Shown piece after piece: positions 34,476 through 42,197 of a DNA stretch of 64,000 nt. The notes under the pieces were generated by a model, which worked only from the letters and a program-made list of their open reading frames with translations, made no database searches and was not told the origin of the DNA. Source of the stretch: Thermoplasmata archaeon (GTDB lineage: Archaea > Thermoplasmatota > Thermoplasmata > Lutacidiplasmatales > UBA184); contig DAHUYN010000001.1 in NCBI GenBank assembly GCA_027315165.1, positions 124,001 through 188,000 on the forward strand. The letters are read 5' to 3'. Position numbers and translations under genes: made by a program. How positions within the stretch are numbered: position 1 is the stretch's first letter; every line of letters starts with the position of its first letter.

Positions 34476-35344
34476 GTGCATTGGAAGGGCCAGATCGCGT
34501 TCTCGTCACGGGCGCCACCGGTAAGGTCGGTTCCCACCTCGTTCCTCGTCTTCTGAGCGCGGGCCTGCAGATCCGGGCCCTCGTCCGTCCCGGGCCCAAC
34601 GTCCAAAGACTTCGAGACCAGGGTGCGGAGATCGTGGAGGGAGATCTGCTCCGGCCGGAGTCCCTGGAGTCGGCCTTGCAGGGGGTTGAAACCGTCGTTC
34701 ACCTCGCCGCGTTCTTCCGGGGCGCCACGGCCGAGCAGGCTCGTGAGGTGAACCTGTTCGGTACCGCGGGCTTGGCGGTGGCGGCCCGACAGGCGGGGGT
34801 CACGAACTTCATCTTCGCCAGCACCAGCAACGTCTATCCTCCAGGATTGAACCGCCCCGCACGCGAAAGCGATTCCCCGGGCCCGGAGCCCCCCACTCGT
34901 CCCTACCCCGCCTCCAAAGTGGCGGCCGAGGCGAAGTTGATCGAGTTGGATCGTGCGCAGGGCTTTGGTCTCTGCATCCTCCGACTTGGTTTTGTGTACG
35001 GCGAGGGCGACCGACACGTTTGGGAGATGATGCCGTACGTGGCCGGGTGGAATCCGTCGCGGCGGATGCATTCGGTTCACCACGCCGACGTGGGCCAGGC
35101 GGTGATTCGGGCCCTGTTTCGGGGTCCCCGTGCAGGGAAGGTGTACAACATCGCCGACGACGCTCCCATCACGCTCCTCGAGTTGACGCGACTCGCTCGA
35201 GAGCCGGAGCCGTCCCCCGAGAGATTCACCCCGCCGTTCGACCACTGGGAAGGTCTGTTGGACACACGACGGGCGCGCGAGGAGCTGGGTTTCCGGCCGC
35301 TCTATCCATCGTGCTATTCGGCCTTCGACGCGGGAGCCTTCTAG
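34466..35344 (+). CDS. NAD(P)-dependent epimerase/dehydratase (extended SDR)
   Basis: A 292-residue short-chain dehydrogenase of the extended type. The Rossmann motif is TGATGKVGSHL near residue 15, then EIVEGDLL, and the catalytic YPASK is near residue 150 with an upstream Ser in FIFASTSNVYPPG. The substrate is likely a nucleotide sugar or small carbonyl compound. The ATG lies within the MarR operator, so repression is expected to be tight. Codon use (GGT, TTG, GGA, CGA) is relaxed relative to the core genes, a sign of recent acquisition. Confidence 0.85.
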   Translation: MISRALEGPDRVLVTGATGKVGSHLVPRLLSAGLQIRALVRPGPNVQRLRDQGAEIVEGDLLRPESLESALQGVETVVHLAAFFRGATAEQAREVNLFGTAGLAVAARQAGVTNFIFASTSNVYPPGLNRPARESDSPGPEPPTRPYPASKVAAEAKLIELDRAQGFGLCILRLGFVYGEGDRHVWEMMPYVAGWNPSRRMHSVHHADVGQAVIRALFRGPRAGKVYNIADDAPITLLELTRLAREPEPSPERFTPPFDHWEGLLDTRRAREELGFRPLYPSCYSAFDAGAF

Positions 35345-35479
35345 GGCGCGGCGGAGGACTGGGCCGCGATCAGCAGGCGAGAGGGGCACGTATGGGAAGC
35401 ACCGCGTCGGACTGCTTCGCGTGCGGCGCCGCCTCGTGGCTCGGAACTCACCCCGTGTGGGACGAAGGGGAACGACCGA

Positions 35480-35509
35480 GGCTGGGGGGCGTCAGGGATC
35501 GCCCCAGCC
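35480..35509 (-). other. Stem-loop downstream of tRNA-Gln
   Basis: GGCTGGGG and CCCCAGCC form an eight-pair stem with a 14-nt loop, starting 13 nt beyond the 3' end of the tRNA in its direction of transcription. It may be involved in 3'-end formation. Confidence 0.3.
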
Positions 35510-35521
35510 GGATTCGGACAT

Positions 35522-35594
35522 TAGCCCCGAGCGGATTCGAACCGCTGTCGCCGGCTCCAAAGGCCAGCATGCTTGGCCACTACACCACGGGGCT
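35522..35594 (-). tRNA. tRNA-Gln (anticodon TTG)
   Basis: Read on the minus strand, AGCCCCG pairs with CGGGGCT as a seven-base acceptor stem, with discriminator A. The D arm GTGTAGTGGCCAAGCAT, the anticodon stem CTGGC/GCCGG with loop CTTTGGA (anticodon TTG) and the T arm GCGGTTCGAATCCGC are all present. There is no intron and CCA is not encoded. A TATA-like box lies about 26 nt upstream. A truncated copy of its 3' region occurs at 33702. Confidence 0.95.
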
Positions 35595-35613
35595 GCGAGG
35601 CCCGACCGGGTGC

Positions 35614-35626
35614 CGATAGAAAAGGA
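35614..35626 (-). promoter_or_regulatory. Promoter of tRNA-Gln
   Basis: On the minus strand CCTTTTCTATCG is centred about 26 nt before the first tRNA base, the expected TATA-box distance. Confidence 0.5.
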
Positions 35627-35657
35627 CGACTTCCCTCGCGCGGCCGTCTCCCACGAG

Positions 35658-35666
35658 GCTTATCGG
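35658..35666 (+). promoter_or_regulatory. TATA-like box for pyk
   Basis: GCTTATCGG is centred 26 nt before the pyk ATG, consistent with a leaderless mRNA. Confidence 0.45.
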
Positions 35667-35687
35667 TGGGCGGGGTCTCGCCGGTCG

Positions 35688-37169
35688 ATGCGACGGACGA
35701 AGATCCTCGCCACGCTCGGACCCGCGAGCTTCGACGCGCGGAAGCTCGCCCAGCTCCTCGACGCCGGCGCCAATGCCTTTCGCATCAACTTCTCGCACGG
35801 CAGCGACGCGGAGCACCGCGAGGTCCTCGCGCGCGTGCATCGGCTGGTCGACAAGCGAGAGGACGCCGTGGCGATCGTCGCCGACCTCCAGGGGCCGAAG
35901 ATCCGCGTCGGCGAGGTGACGCCGTCCCCGCGCCGTCTCCTCGAGGGTCGGCGCCTCGTCCTGGACGCTCGGGCCGGCCTCGGCACGGAGGACCGGGTCC
36001 CGGTGTCGATCCCCGGCTTCTCGACCGCGGCCCAGCCGGGGGACCCCGTGCTCATCGGCGATGGATCGATCGAGCTCCTGGTCGAGGAGACGGCCGACAC
36101 CGAGATCGTCACGAGGGTCGTGCACGGCGGGCTCCTGACGTCCCACGCGGGGCTCTACCTCCCGCGCGCGAAGCTCCGCACGGGGGTCCTCGGCGCGAAG
36201 GACCGAGCGGACATGGCCATCGCGATCGCAGGCGGGGTCGACTTCATCGCGCTCTCGTTCGTTCGAGAGGCGCGCGACATCCGCGAGGCGAGGGCGCTCC
36301 TCCATCGGCTCCCGCAAGGGGCCAAGGTCGGGATCATCGCGAAGATCGAGCGGGCCGAGGCGCTCCAGAGGGCCGAGAGCATCCTCGCCGCCTCCGACGG
36401 GATCATGGTGGCGCGCGGCGACCTCGGCATCGAGGTTCCGCTCGAGCGGCTCGCGCTCGAGCAGAAGCGGCTCGTGGCCCAGGCGAACGCCGCCGGCCGC
36501 TTTGCCATCGTCGCCACGCAGATGCTGCTCAGCATGGTCTCGGCCCCGCGGCCGACCCGGGCCGAGGCGACGGACGTCGCGAACGCGGTGCTCGACGGCG
36601 CGGACGCCGTCATGCTCTCGGAGGAGTCGGCGATCGGCCAGTTCCCGGTCGAGGCCGTCTCCTGGCTCGATCGGATCTGCGGGGCGACGGAATCGGCGAT
36701 GCTCCGCGGTGAGGTTCGCTCCGCTCCCGCGACGGGCGCGGGCCCGTCGCTCGAGCGCGCGGTCGCGGAGGCCGCGGTCCACCTGGCCCGGGAACTGCGG
36801 GCCGCCGCGATCGTGACCCCGACGCACTCGGGGCGGACCGCCAGTCTGGTCGCCGCGCTTCGGCCGGCGGCCCCGATCGTGGCCCTGAGCTCACGGGGGG
36901 AGACGCGACGCCGGCTCGCGCTCGTCTGGGGCGCCACGAGCCGACCGGTCCCTTCCCATCTCCCGCTCCCGGAGCTCCGCCGGGCCGCGCGGGCGTCGGC
37001 CGTCTCGGCGCTCGCCGTCGGGCCCCGCGACCGGCTCGTCCTCACCGCGGGCTATCCCGTCGAGGGTCGGCCGACGAATCTCGTGACGGTCCTCGACGGC
37101 GAGGAGATAGAGCCGCGCGCCCCGACCCCCAAGCGCCGGCGAGGGGCCGCTACCCCTCGGTCGGCGTGA
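35688..37169 (+). CDS. pyk: Pyruvate kinase
   Basis: The glycolytic enzyme that converts phosphoenolpyruvate and ADP to pyruvate and ATP, 493 residues. It has TKILATLGPAS at the N-terminus, RINFSHG near residue 35, the B-domain insertion at about 70-170, KDRADMAIA and DFIALSFVR, the active-site signature GIIAKIERAEAL near 215, and MVARGDLGIEVPLE near 242. A C-terminal allosteric domain follows (THSGRTA). ATG 35688 is chosen over the longer track ORF because that would run through the tRNA. It overlaps the convergent MFS gene by 20 nt. Confidence 0.93.
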   Translation: MRRTKILATLGPASFDARKLAQLLDAGANAFRINFSHGSDAEHREVLARVHRLVDKREDAVAIVADLQGPKIRVGEVTPSPRRLLEGRRLVLDARAGLGTEDRVPVSIPGFSTAAQPGDPVLIGDGSIELLVEETADTEIVTRVVHGGLLTSHAGLYLPRAKLRTGVLGAKDRADMAIAIAGGVDFIALSFVREARDIREARALLHRLPQGAKVGIIAKIERAEALQRAESILAASDGIMVARGDLGIEVPLERLALEQKRLVAQANAAGRFAIVATQMLLSMVSAPRPTRAEATDVANAVLDGADAVMLSEESAIGQFPVEAVSWLDRICGATESAMLRGEVRSAPATGAGPSLERAVAEAAVHLARELRAAAIVTPTHSGRTASLVAALRPAAPIVALSSRGETRRRLALVWGATSRPVPSHLPLPELRRAARASAVSALAVGPRDRLVLTAGYPVEGRPTNLVTVLDGEEIEPRAPTPKRRRGAATPRSA

Positions 37170-38397
37170 CCCCGCGCCCTTCGACGACGCCGCCGCGCCG
37201 GGGCGGCGCCCGGCTGGCCGGAACGAGGGCGAGGAGCGGCAGGAGGATGAGCATGAGGGCGGCGGCGAAGGCCCAGGCGGCCGTGTAGCCGAAGGCCTCG
37301 ACGACGAACCCGAACGTGACGGCGATCGCACCGCCGAGGATGACCTGGATCGAGTTGACGACACCGACCCCGAGGGCCAACCCCTCTCCCCCGGACTCGG
37401 GCAGGTAGGTCGGGATCAGGTAGAGGACCGCGAACACCGCCCCGTCGGCGAACCCGAGGAGGAGCATCGCGACGACGAGCGGGCCGAGCGCGAGGAACGG
37501 GATGAGCAGGACGAGGAGCGCCGAGGCGGCCGCGAAGACGAGGGCCACGACCCTCCGGTCGCCGCCCCGCTCGGCGAGCCAGCCGCCGAGGGGTCCTCCC
37601 GGGAACGAGACCAGGACGACCGCGGCAGAGAGGAGGGCCGCGAGGCCCGTGCCCCAGCCGGGATGGACGTCGTGGCCGTACTTCACGAAGTACTGCGCGA
37701 CGATGTAGAGGCCGCCCCAGAACCCCGTGAGCGCGACCGAGAGCGCCCAGATCGACCGGGAGAAGACTACGGCGCGCCCGCGTCGCATCAGCTCCGACAG
37801 AGCGGGGGCGGGTCGTCTCCGGATCGCGGGAGGGAGCAGCACGGCCGCGAGCCCGGTCGACGCGAGGAGCCCGAGGCCCCCGATGGCGAGCGCGGGACCC
37901 CAGCCGAGGACGGCTCCGACGTAGGCCGCCCCGACGAGCCCGAGCGCCCCGCCGACGCTGAAGCCGCCGTTGTAGAACCCGATCACGGCGCCCCTCTGTC
38001 CGGCGGGGAAGTACGAGGCGACGAGGCTCAGCGCCGGGGAGAAGAAGAACGCCGCGCCGATCCCGGCGACGAACCGAAGGCCGGCAAGCCACGTCCAGCT
38101 CGGGGCCGCGAACGCGAGCGCGTCGCACCCCCCCAGGACCGTGAGGCCCACGAGCGAGACGGACCGGGCCCCGTACCGGATCGAGGCGAATCCCGCGGGG
38201 ACCTGGAAGAGGCCGACACCGAGGAGGAAGGCCCCGAGGACGAGCCCCAGCTCGGCGGCGTTCGCCGAGAGCGACGTCCCGATCCGCGGCAGCACGGCCC
38301 CGATGTCGTACCAGTTGACCGCGTAGACGATGCGCGCGACGAACAGCGCCGCGACGGCCGAACGCCGTTGGGACCGGGAGAGCTCCGTGGCCCGGTC
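37150..38397 (-). CDS. MFS transporter, start codon unresolved
   Basis: About 415 residues with twelve hydrophobic helices. The MFS signature between helices 2 and 3 (FASIRYGARSVSLVGLTVLGG) and two six-helix halves joined by a basic loop (RRRPAPALSELMRRGR) are visible. The substrate is unknown. No ATG, GTG or TTG exists in frame between the MBL stop and the first helix. GTG 38399, which would give the usual GTGA coupling, is one frame off, so a one-base indel near the N-terminus or a non-canonical start is likely. It is last in a five-gene minus-strand operon. Confidence 0.75.
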   Translation of the reverse strand, partial: DRATELSRSQRRSAVAALFVARIVYAVNWYDIGAVLPRIGTSLSANAAELGLVLGAFLLGVGLFQVPAGFASIRYGARSVSLVGLTVLGGCDALAFAAPSWTWLAGLRFVAGIGAAFFFSPALSLVASYFPAGQRGAVIGFYNGGFSVGGALGLVGAAYVGAVLGWGPALAIGGLGLLASTGLAAVLLPPAIRRRPAPALSELMRRGRAVVFSRSIWALSVALTGFWGGLYIVAQYFVKYGHDVHPGWGTGLAALLSAAVVLVSFPGGPLGGWLAERGGDRRVVALVFAAASALLVLLIPFLALGPLVVAMLLLGFADGAVFAVLYLIPTYLPESGGEGLALGVGVVNSIQVILGGAIAVTFGFVVEAFGYTAAWAFAAALMLILLPLLALVPASRAPPRRGGVVEGRGVTPTEG

Positions 38398-39340
38398 ACC
38401 CCGGGACGAGGCCGCGGAGCTTGAAGTAGCGCACGAGACCCTGCGCGGCCAGGTCGTAGCCGGAGACCCGTTCGCTCGCGTCGTCGGCCGAGCGGCCCGA
38501 GACGGTCTCACGCTCGAGGCGTCGGACCTCCGCGGCCCGCAGCGCGTCGGCGACGTGCCGGACGCTCGGGTCCTCGCGGGCGGCCGCGAGGGCGGTGTCG
38601 CGCCAGAGCCGCACCTCGGTCCCGTACTCGCGGAAGTCCTCTCCGACCGCCGTCGACGGGCCGAAGTGGCTGTAGAGGAGCCGGCGCGGGGCGGCGGCCG
38701 CCATGCGCTCGGCGCTCGCGAACAGCGCCTCGAGGTCGAGGTCGGGGGGCGGGACGGCGGGACGCGGCCAGGGCGAGCCCTCCAGCTTGACACCGAGCGA
38801 GTCCCCGGTGAGCAGAGAGCCGCTGCCGGTGTCCAGGAACGAGAGATGGTGGGAGGCGTGCCCGGGCGTCGCGAGCACCTCGAGGGTGCCGCCGCGGACC
38901 GGGAAGCTCTCGCCTCCTCGGAGGGTGACGACTCGGTCCGGGGGGACCGGGGCGATCGGGCCCCACAACGGGTCGGCGGCCGCTCCCCAGGCGCGGCGCG
39001 CGCTCGCGGCGAGCCGCGTCGGGTCGATCAGGTGTGGCGCCCCGAGCTCGTGGACGTAGAGACGCGCTCTCGGGAAGGCCAACGCCGCGGCGCCGAGCCC
39101 GCCGGCGTGGTCGAGATGGATGTGGGTGACGAAGATCTGTCGCACCTCCTCCGAGGCCCGGCCGAGTCGCCCGAGGCCCTCGCGAAGCCGTTCGAGACAC
39201 GTCGTCGGCCCCGTCTCGACGAGCGCGACGCCCTCCTCGAGGGGGAACAGGTAGCTCGCGACGAGCCCCTCGGTGTCCCGAAAGCCGAGGTCGATCATCG
39301 CCCGGCCCCCGCCCAGGTCGTGGACGGATATCGCCGGCAT
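38396..39340 (-). CDS. Metallo-beta-lactamase-fold hydrolase
   Basis: A 314-residue MBL-fold protein with THIHLDHAGG (the HxHxDH metal site) near residue 75, TPGHASHH near 165, TGDSLG near 185 and YSHFG near 250, which complete the two-metal site. A helical C-terminal region follows, as in glyoxalase II-like or lactonase-type members with an added helical domain. The substrate is unknown. It lies 17 nt downstream of the M50 protease gene and is probably co-transcribed. Confidence 0.85.
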   Translation of the reverse strand: MPAISVHDLGGGRAMIDLGFRDTEGLVASYLFPLEEGVALVETGPTTCLERLREGLGRLGRASEEVRQIFVTHIHLDHAGGLGAAALAFPRARLYVHELGAPHLIDPTRLAASARRAWGAAADPLWGPIAPVPPDRVVTLRGGESFPVRGGTLEVLATPGHASHHLSFLDTGSGSLLTGDSLGVKLEGSPWPRPAVPPPDLDLEALFASAERMAAAAPRRLLYSHFGPSTAVGEDFREYGTEVRLWRDTALAAAREDPSVRHVADALRAAEVRRLERETVSGRSADDASERVSGYDLAAQGLVRYFKLRGLVPG

Positions 39341-39357
39341 GGGTCGACCCGGCCCTC

Positions 39358-40065
39358 CTAGAACGTCGGGGTGAAGAAGAAGAGGACCGAGAGCACGGCC
39401 ACGAGGAAGATCGCCGCGGCCCCGAAGCTACCCACCCAGATGGCGCGGCTCCATCGGAGGACCTTGCGGCCGTCCAAGGCCCCGAGGGGGATCAGGTTGA
39501 ACCCGGCGAAGACCGCGTTGACGAACGCGAGGAAGGTCAGCGTCACCCACACCTCCGCCGAGCCGACGAGAGGGAGGCTCGCGAAGGCCGCGCCGAGGAA
39601 CGCCGCCCCGAAGACGAGGTTCGTCACGGGTCCGGCAAGGCTCGTCCGGCCCCACTCCTCCGTCGAGCCCATCCCGCCGATCACCGTCGCGCCGGGCAGC
39701 GCGAAGAGGAACCCGAAGAGCGCGGTCGCGACGGAGAAGAACAGCCCGGCGAGCGACATCCGGAACTCGGCCCAGAATCCGTGCCGCTGCGCCATGATCT
39801 TGTGCGCCATCTCGTGCGCGACGAACCCCGTGAGGGTCGCGACGGCGGCGATGCCGAGGCCCGTCACCACCGTCGGCCAGGAGATCCCCCCCGAGACGCC
39901 GGTGACGGAGATCTGGGCCCGGACGATGGCGATGTCGAACGTGAGGACCAGAAACGCGATCCCGAGGTGGAGCAGCTCGGTGCGGCTCGTGGTGATCCGC
40001 GTCACCGGGCGCGGTGGCCCCCCCGAGAGGAGCTCGTCGGTCGGGCGCGGGTTCCACAAGCTCAA
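39358..40065 (-). CDS. Site-2 protease-family membrane metalloprotease (M50)
   Basis: A 235-residue membrane protein with about six helices. The zinc motif HEMAHK (HExxH) lies in a helix near residue 75, and the second motif NLIPLGALDGRK, an NPxPxxDG variant, is near residue 200. Members cut transmembrane segments of regulatory or secreted proteins. TTG 40065 gives a TTGA four-base overlap with the upstream gene; TTG 40059 is the alternative. No PDZ or CBS domain is present. Confidence 0.8.
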   Translation of the reverse strand: MSLWNPRPTDELLSGGPPRPVTRITTSRTELLHLGIAFLVLTFDIAIVRAQISVTGVSGGISWPTVVTGLGIAAVATLTGFVAHEMAHKIMAQRHGFWAEFRMSLAGLFFSVATALFGFLFALPGATVIGGMGSTEEWGRTSLAGPVTNLVFGAAFLGAAFASLPLVGSAEVWVTLTFLAFVNAVFAGFNLIPLGALDGRKVLRWSRAIWVGSFGAAAIFLVAVLSVLFFFTPTF

Positions 40066-40958
40066 GGGCCCGCTCCCGGCCACCGCTCGACGGCCATCGG
40101 TCCCGTGGAGGCGCGTTGGGTGAGCAGGTCGGCGACGAGCCGGATCCCGTCGGCGAGCCTCGGCCCGGGCCGGCTGAAATACGCCTGGTCCGCCACCCAC
40201 AGCCCGCGGGGGGGCCGAAGACGCTCGACCTCGGGCCGGACCGGCGAGTCGCGCAGCTCCCGGGTCGTGCGCGGGACCGAGAAGCTGCACGGGCTCAGAA
40301 CGACCAGCTCCGGTCCCCCGCGCTCGACCTCGCTCCAGGTCGTCCGACGAGCGGGCTCGCCCGCGCGCACGCCCCAGGCGCGACCGCCCGCGCGCGCGAC
40401 GATCTCCGGGGTCCAGAGCCCCGCGAGGATCGGAGGGTCGAGCCACTGGACGACGGCCACCGTGGGCGCCTCCGCGGGAGCCGGCCCGGCACCCGCACGG
40501 GCCTCGAGACGCTCGCGGAGCTCGCGCGCCTCTCGCTCGCGTCCGAGGGCGCGGCCGATCGTCGCGACCGTCTCCCAGACCTCCTCGAGGCGTCGGGGGG
40601 TCAGCGCGAGGATCGTCGGCGAGACGCCCGCGGCCCGGCACGCCTCGGCGACCTCGGACTCGGTGACGGAGCAGACGCGGCAGAGATTCTGCGTGAGCAG
40701 GAGGTCCGGCCGGAGCCGGGCGGTCGCGGGGACGTCGAGCTCGTAGAGGCTTTCGCCGATGCCGCGGACGGCCCGGACGCGGGCGTCGATCTGGGCGGAC
40801 GGCGCCTCCGCATCCCACGTCCTCGGTCGCAGGACGACCGGAACGTCCGCGACATCCTCGGGATAGTCGCACTCCGCGCTTCGGCCGACGAGCTCGTCCC
40901 GGGCGCCGAGCGCGCAGACGATCTCGGTGGCGCTTGGGAGGAGCGAGACGACCCGCAT
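40062..40958 (-). CDS. BtuF-like cobalamin/metal-binding protein, no signal peptide
   Basis: A 298-residue helical-backbone binding protein of the BtuF/FepB fold: RVVSLLPSATEIVCALGARDELVGRS at the start, LRPDLLLTQNLCRVCSV in the middle, and a second lobe from about residue 160 with GGRAWGVRAGEPARRTTW. No export signal or lipobox is present, and no ABC permease is adjacent, so this is the cytoplasmic type seen in bacteria and archaea whose role is unclear. It may bind a corrinoid or other cofactor. Confidence 0.75.
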   Translation of the reverse strand: MRVVSLLPSATEIVCALGARDELVGRSAECDYPEDVADVPVVLRPRTWDAEAPSAQIDARVRAVRGIGESLYELDVPATARLRPDLLLTQNLCRVCSVTESEVAEACRAAGVSPTILALTPRRLEEVWETVATIGRALGREREARELRERLEARAGAGPAPAEAPTVAVVQWLDPPILAGLWTPEIVARAGGRAWGVRAGEPARRTTWSEVERGGPELVVLSPCSFSVPRTTRELRDSPVRPEVERLRPPRGLWVADQAYFSRPGPRLADGIRLVADLLTQRASTGPMAVERWPGAGP

Positions 40959-40988
40959 GAGGAGCCCGCCCCGCGACGCCGTGCCCCG

Positions 40989-42128
40989 TTACTTAGGCTT
41001 GCGGCCGCCCGGTTTCCGCGGCCGACGGGGCGGCACGGTCTTCCGTTCGGTGGCCCCCGACGCGCGTCGGGTCCCGCCCCGCGCCCCGGCGGGCGACGGC
41101 GCGGGAGCGTCGGTCGGGGCCGCGCGCTCCGCGCCGACCGGAGGCGCCGGCTCCGGCGGCGCCACGGGTGGGAGCTCCGGCGGAGGGAGCCCGAGGTGCT
41201 GGCAGAGAGCGACCTCCCGATCGCGAGCGAGCCCGAGGTGTCGGGCGCGCGCCCGCTCCTCCTCGGCGGCGACGGCATCGCCGAGGTGGGCGAGCGCCCC
41301 GGCGCGAAGGTAGCGAAGCTGGGGGTCCTCCGGCGACGCCGAGAGGAGCGCGTCGACCTCGGCGAGAGCCTCCGACCAGGCGCGCTCCGAGATCAGCGCC
41401 GCAAGAAGGTGCGAGCGCACGGCGACCCGTTGCGGGTCCTCCTCGAGCAGGACTCGATAGGCCGCGACCTCCTCGGCGACGCGACCCTGCGTCCCCAGGA
41501 CGGCGGCGCGGCCGAGCCGCGCGTCGAGCTCGCCGGGTTGCGCTTCGAGCGCTTCGACGAAGGCCCGGTCGGCGTCCTCGGCGAGGCCGAGCGCGAGAAG
41601 CGCGCGACCGATGCCGACCCGCGCCGGCGCGAACTCCGGCTTCAGCGCCACCGCCTGCCGGTAGAACCGGAGCGCCAGGGCCGGAACGCCCCAGTCGAGC
41701 CAGGTCCTCGCGCGATGGACGATCGTGTCGAGCTGCTGGGCGCTCGGGAGGAGGCGTCTCGAGGGACCCGGCGGAGCGGCCCTCGGCTCGTCTCCGACGT
41801 AGGCGCCGAGACCGAGCCCGCGGACGAGCTCGAGGAAGCGGCCCCCCTCGACGGTGGTCGCGCCGGCACGCTGGAGCTCCGCCTCGAACGCCGGGGGCAG
41901 GTGCGTGCGAGAGAGGACGACGAGCCGGGCGGGCGTCGGTGCGACCTCGCCGAGGAGCGAGCGGACGAAGGCGAGCGAGAGCCGGGCCGGGTCCTCGACG
42001 AAGGCGAAGAGGAATCGGTCGCCGGTTTGGAGCAACAGGCCCTCGGCGACGGGACGCACCGCGTCCATCTGCTGGCCCATCGCCTCGAGGAGGCGGCCGA
42101 TGAGGTCTGAGAACTCCGTCGTCACCAT
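40989..42128 (-). CDS. TPR-repeat protein
   Basis: A 379-residue cytoplasmic protein. Residues 1-110 form an alpha/beta domain (FSDLIGRLLEAMGQQMDAV, DRFLFAFVEDPARL, LVVLSRTHLP) that I do not recognise. Residues 150-300 carry four tetratricopeptide-like repeats (ALRFYRQAVALKPEFAPARV, ALGLAEDADRAFVEALEAQP and two more). The tail is proline-rich and ends in basic PPRRPRKPGGRKPK. Probably a scaffold. It heads the minus-strand operon from a promoter region shared with the prenyl synthase gene. Confidence 0.75.
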   Translation of the reverse strand: MVTTEFSDLIGRLLEAMGQQMDAVRPVAEGLLLQTGDRFLFAFVEDPARLSLAFVRSLLGEVAPTPARLVVLSRTHLPPAFEAELQRAGATTVEGGRFLELVRGLGLGAYVGDEPRAAPPGPSRRLLPSAQQLDTIVHRARTWLDWGVPALALRFYRQAVALKPEFAPARVGIGRALLALGLAEDADRAFVEALEAQPGELDARLGRAAVLGTQGRVAEEVAAYRVLLEEDPQRVAVRSHLLAALISERAWSEALAEVDALLSASPEDPQLRYLRAGALAHLGDAVAAEEERARARHLGLARDREVALCQHLGLPPPELPPVAPPEPAPPVGAERAAPTDAPAPSPAGARGGTRRASGATERKTVPPRRPRKPGGRKPK

Positions 42129-42160
42129 CGTGCCCTCTCGAGCGGGGAACCGGCCCCACC

Positions 42161-42170
42161 GTTAAATACG
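42161..42170. promoter_or_regulatory. AT-rich box between TPR and prenyl synthase genes
   Basis: GTTAAATACG is centred 33 nt before the prenyl synthase GTG and 37 nt before the TPR-gene ATG on the other strand. Confidence 0.4.
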
Positions 42171-42197
42171 TACGACCGTCCGCGGAACCGGCGAGCT

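Noticed and set aside
35394-35619. Plus-strand ORF across the tRNA (fragment of 35020..35619 and 35421..37169)
   Set aside because: It runs through tRNA-Gln; the pyk start at 35688 with its own TATA-like box is preferred.
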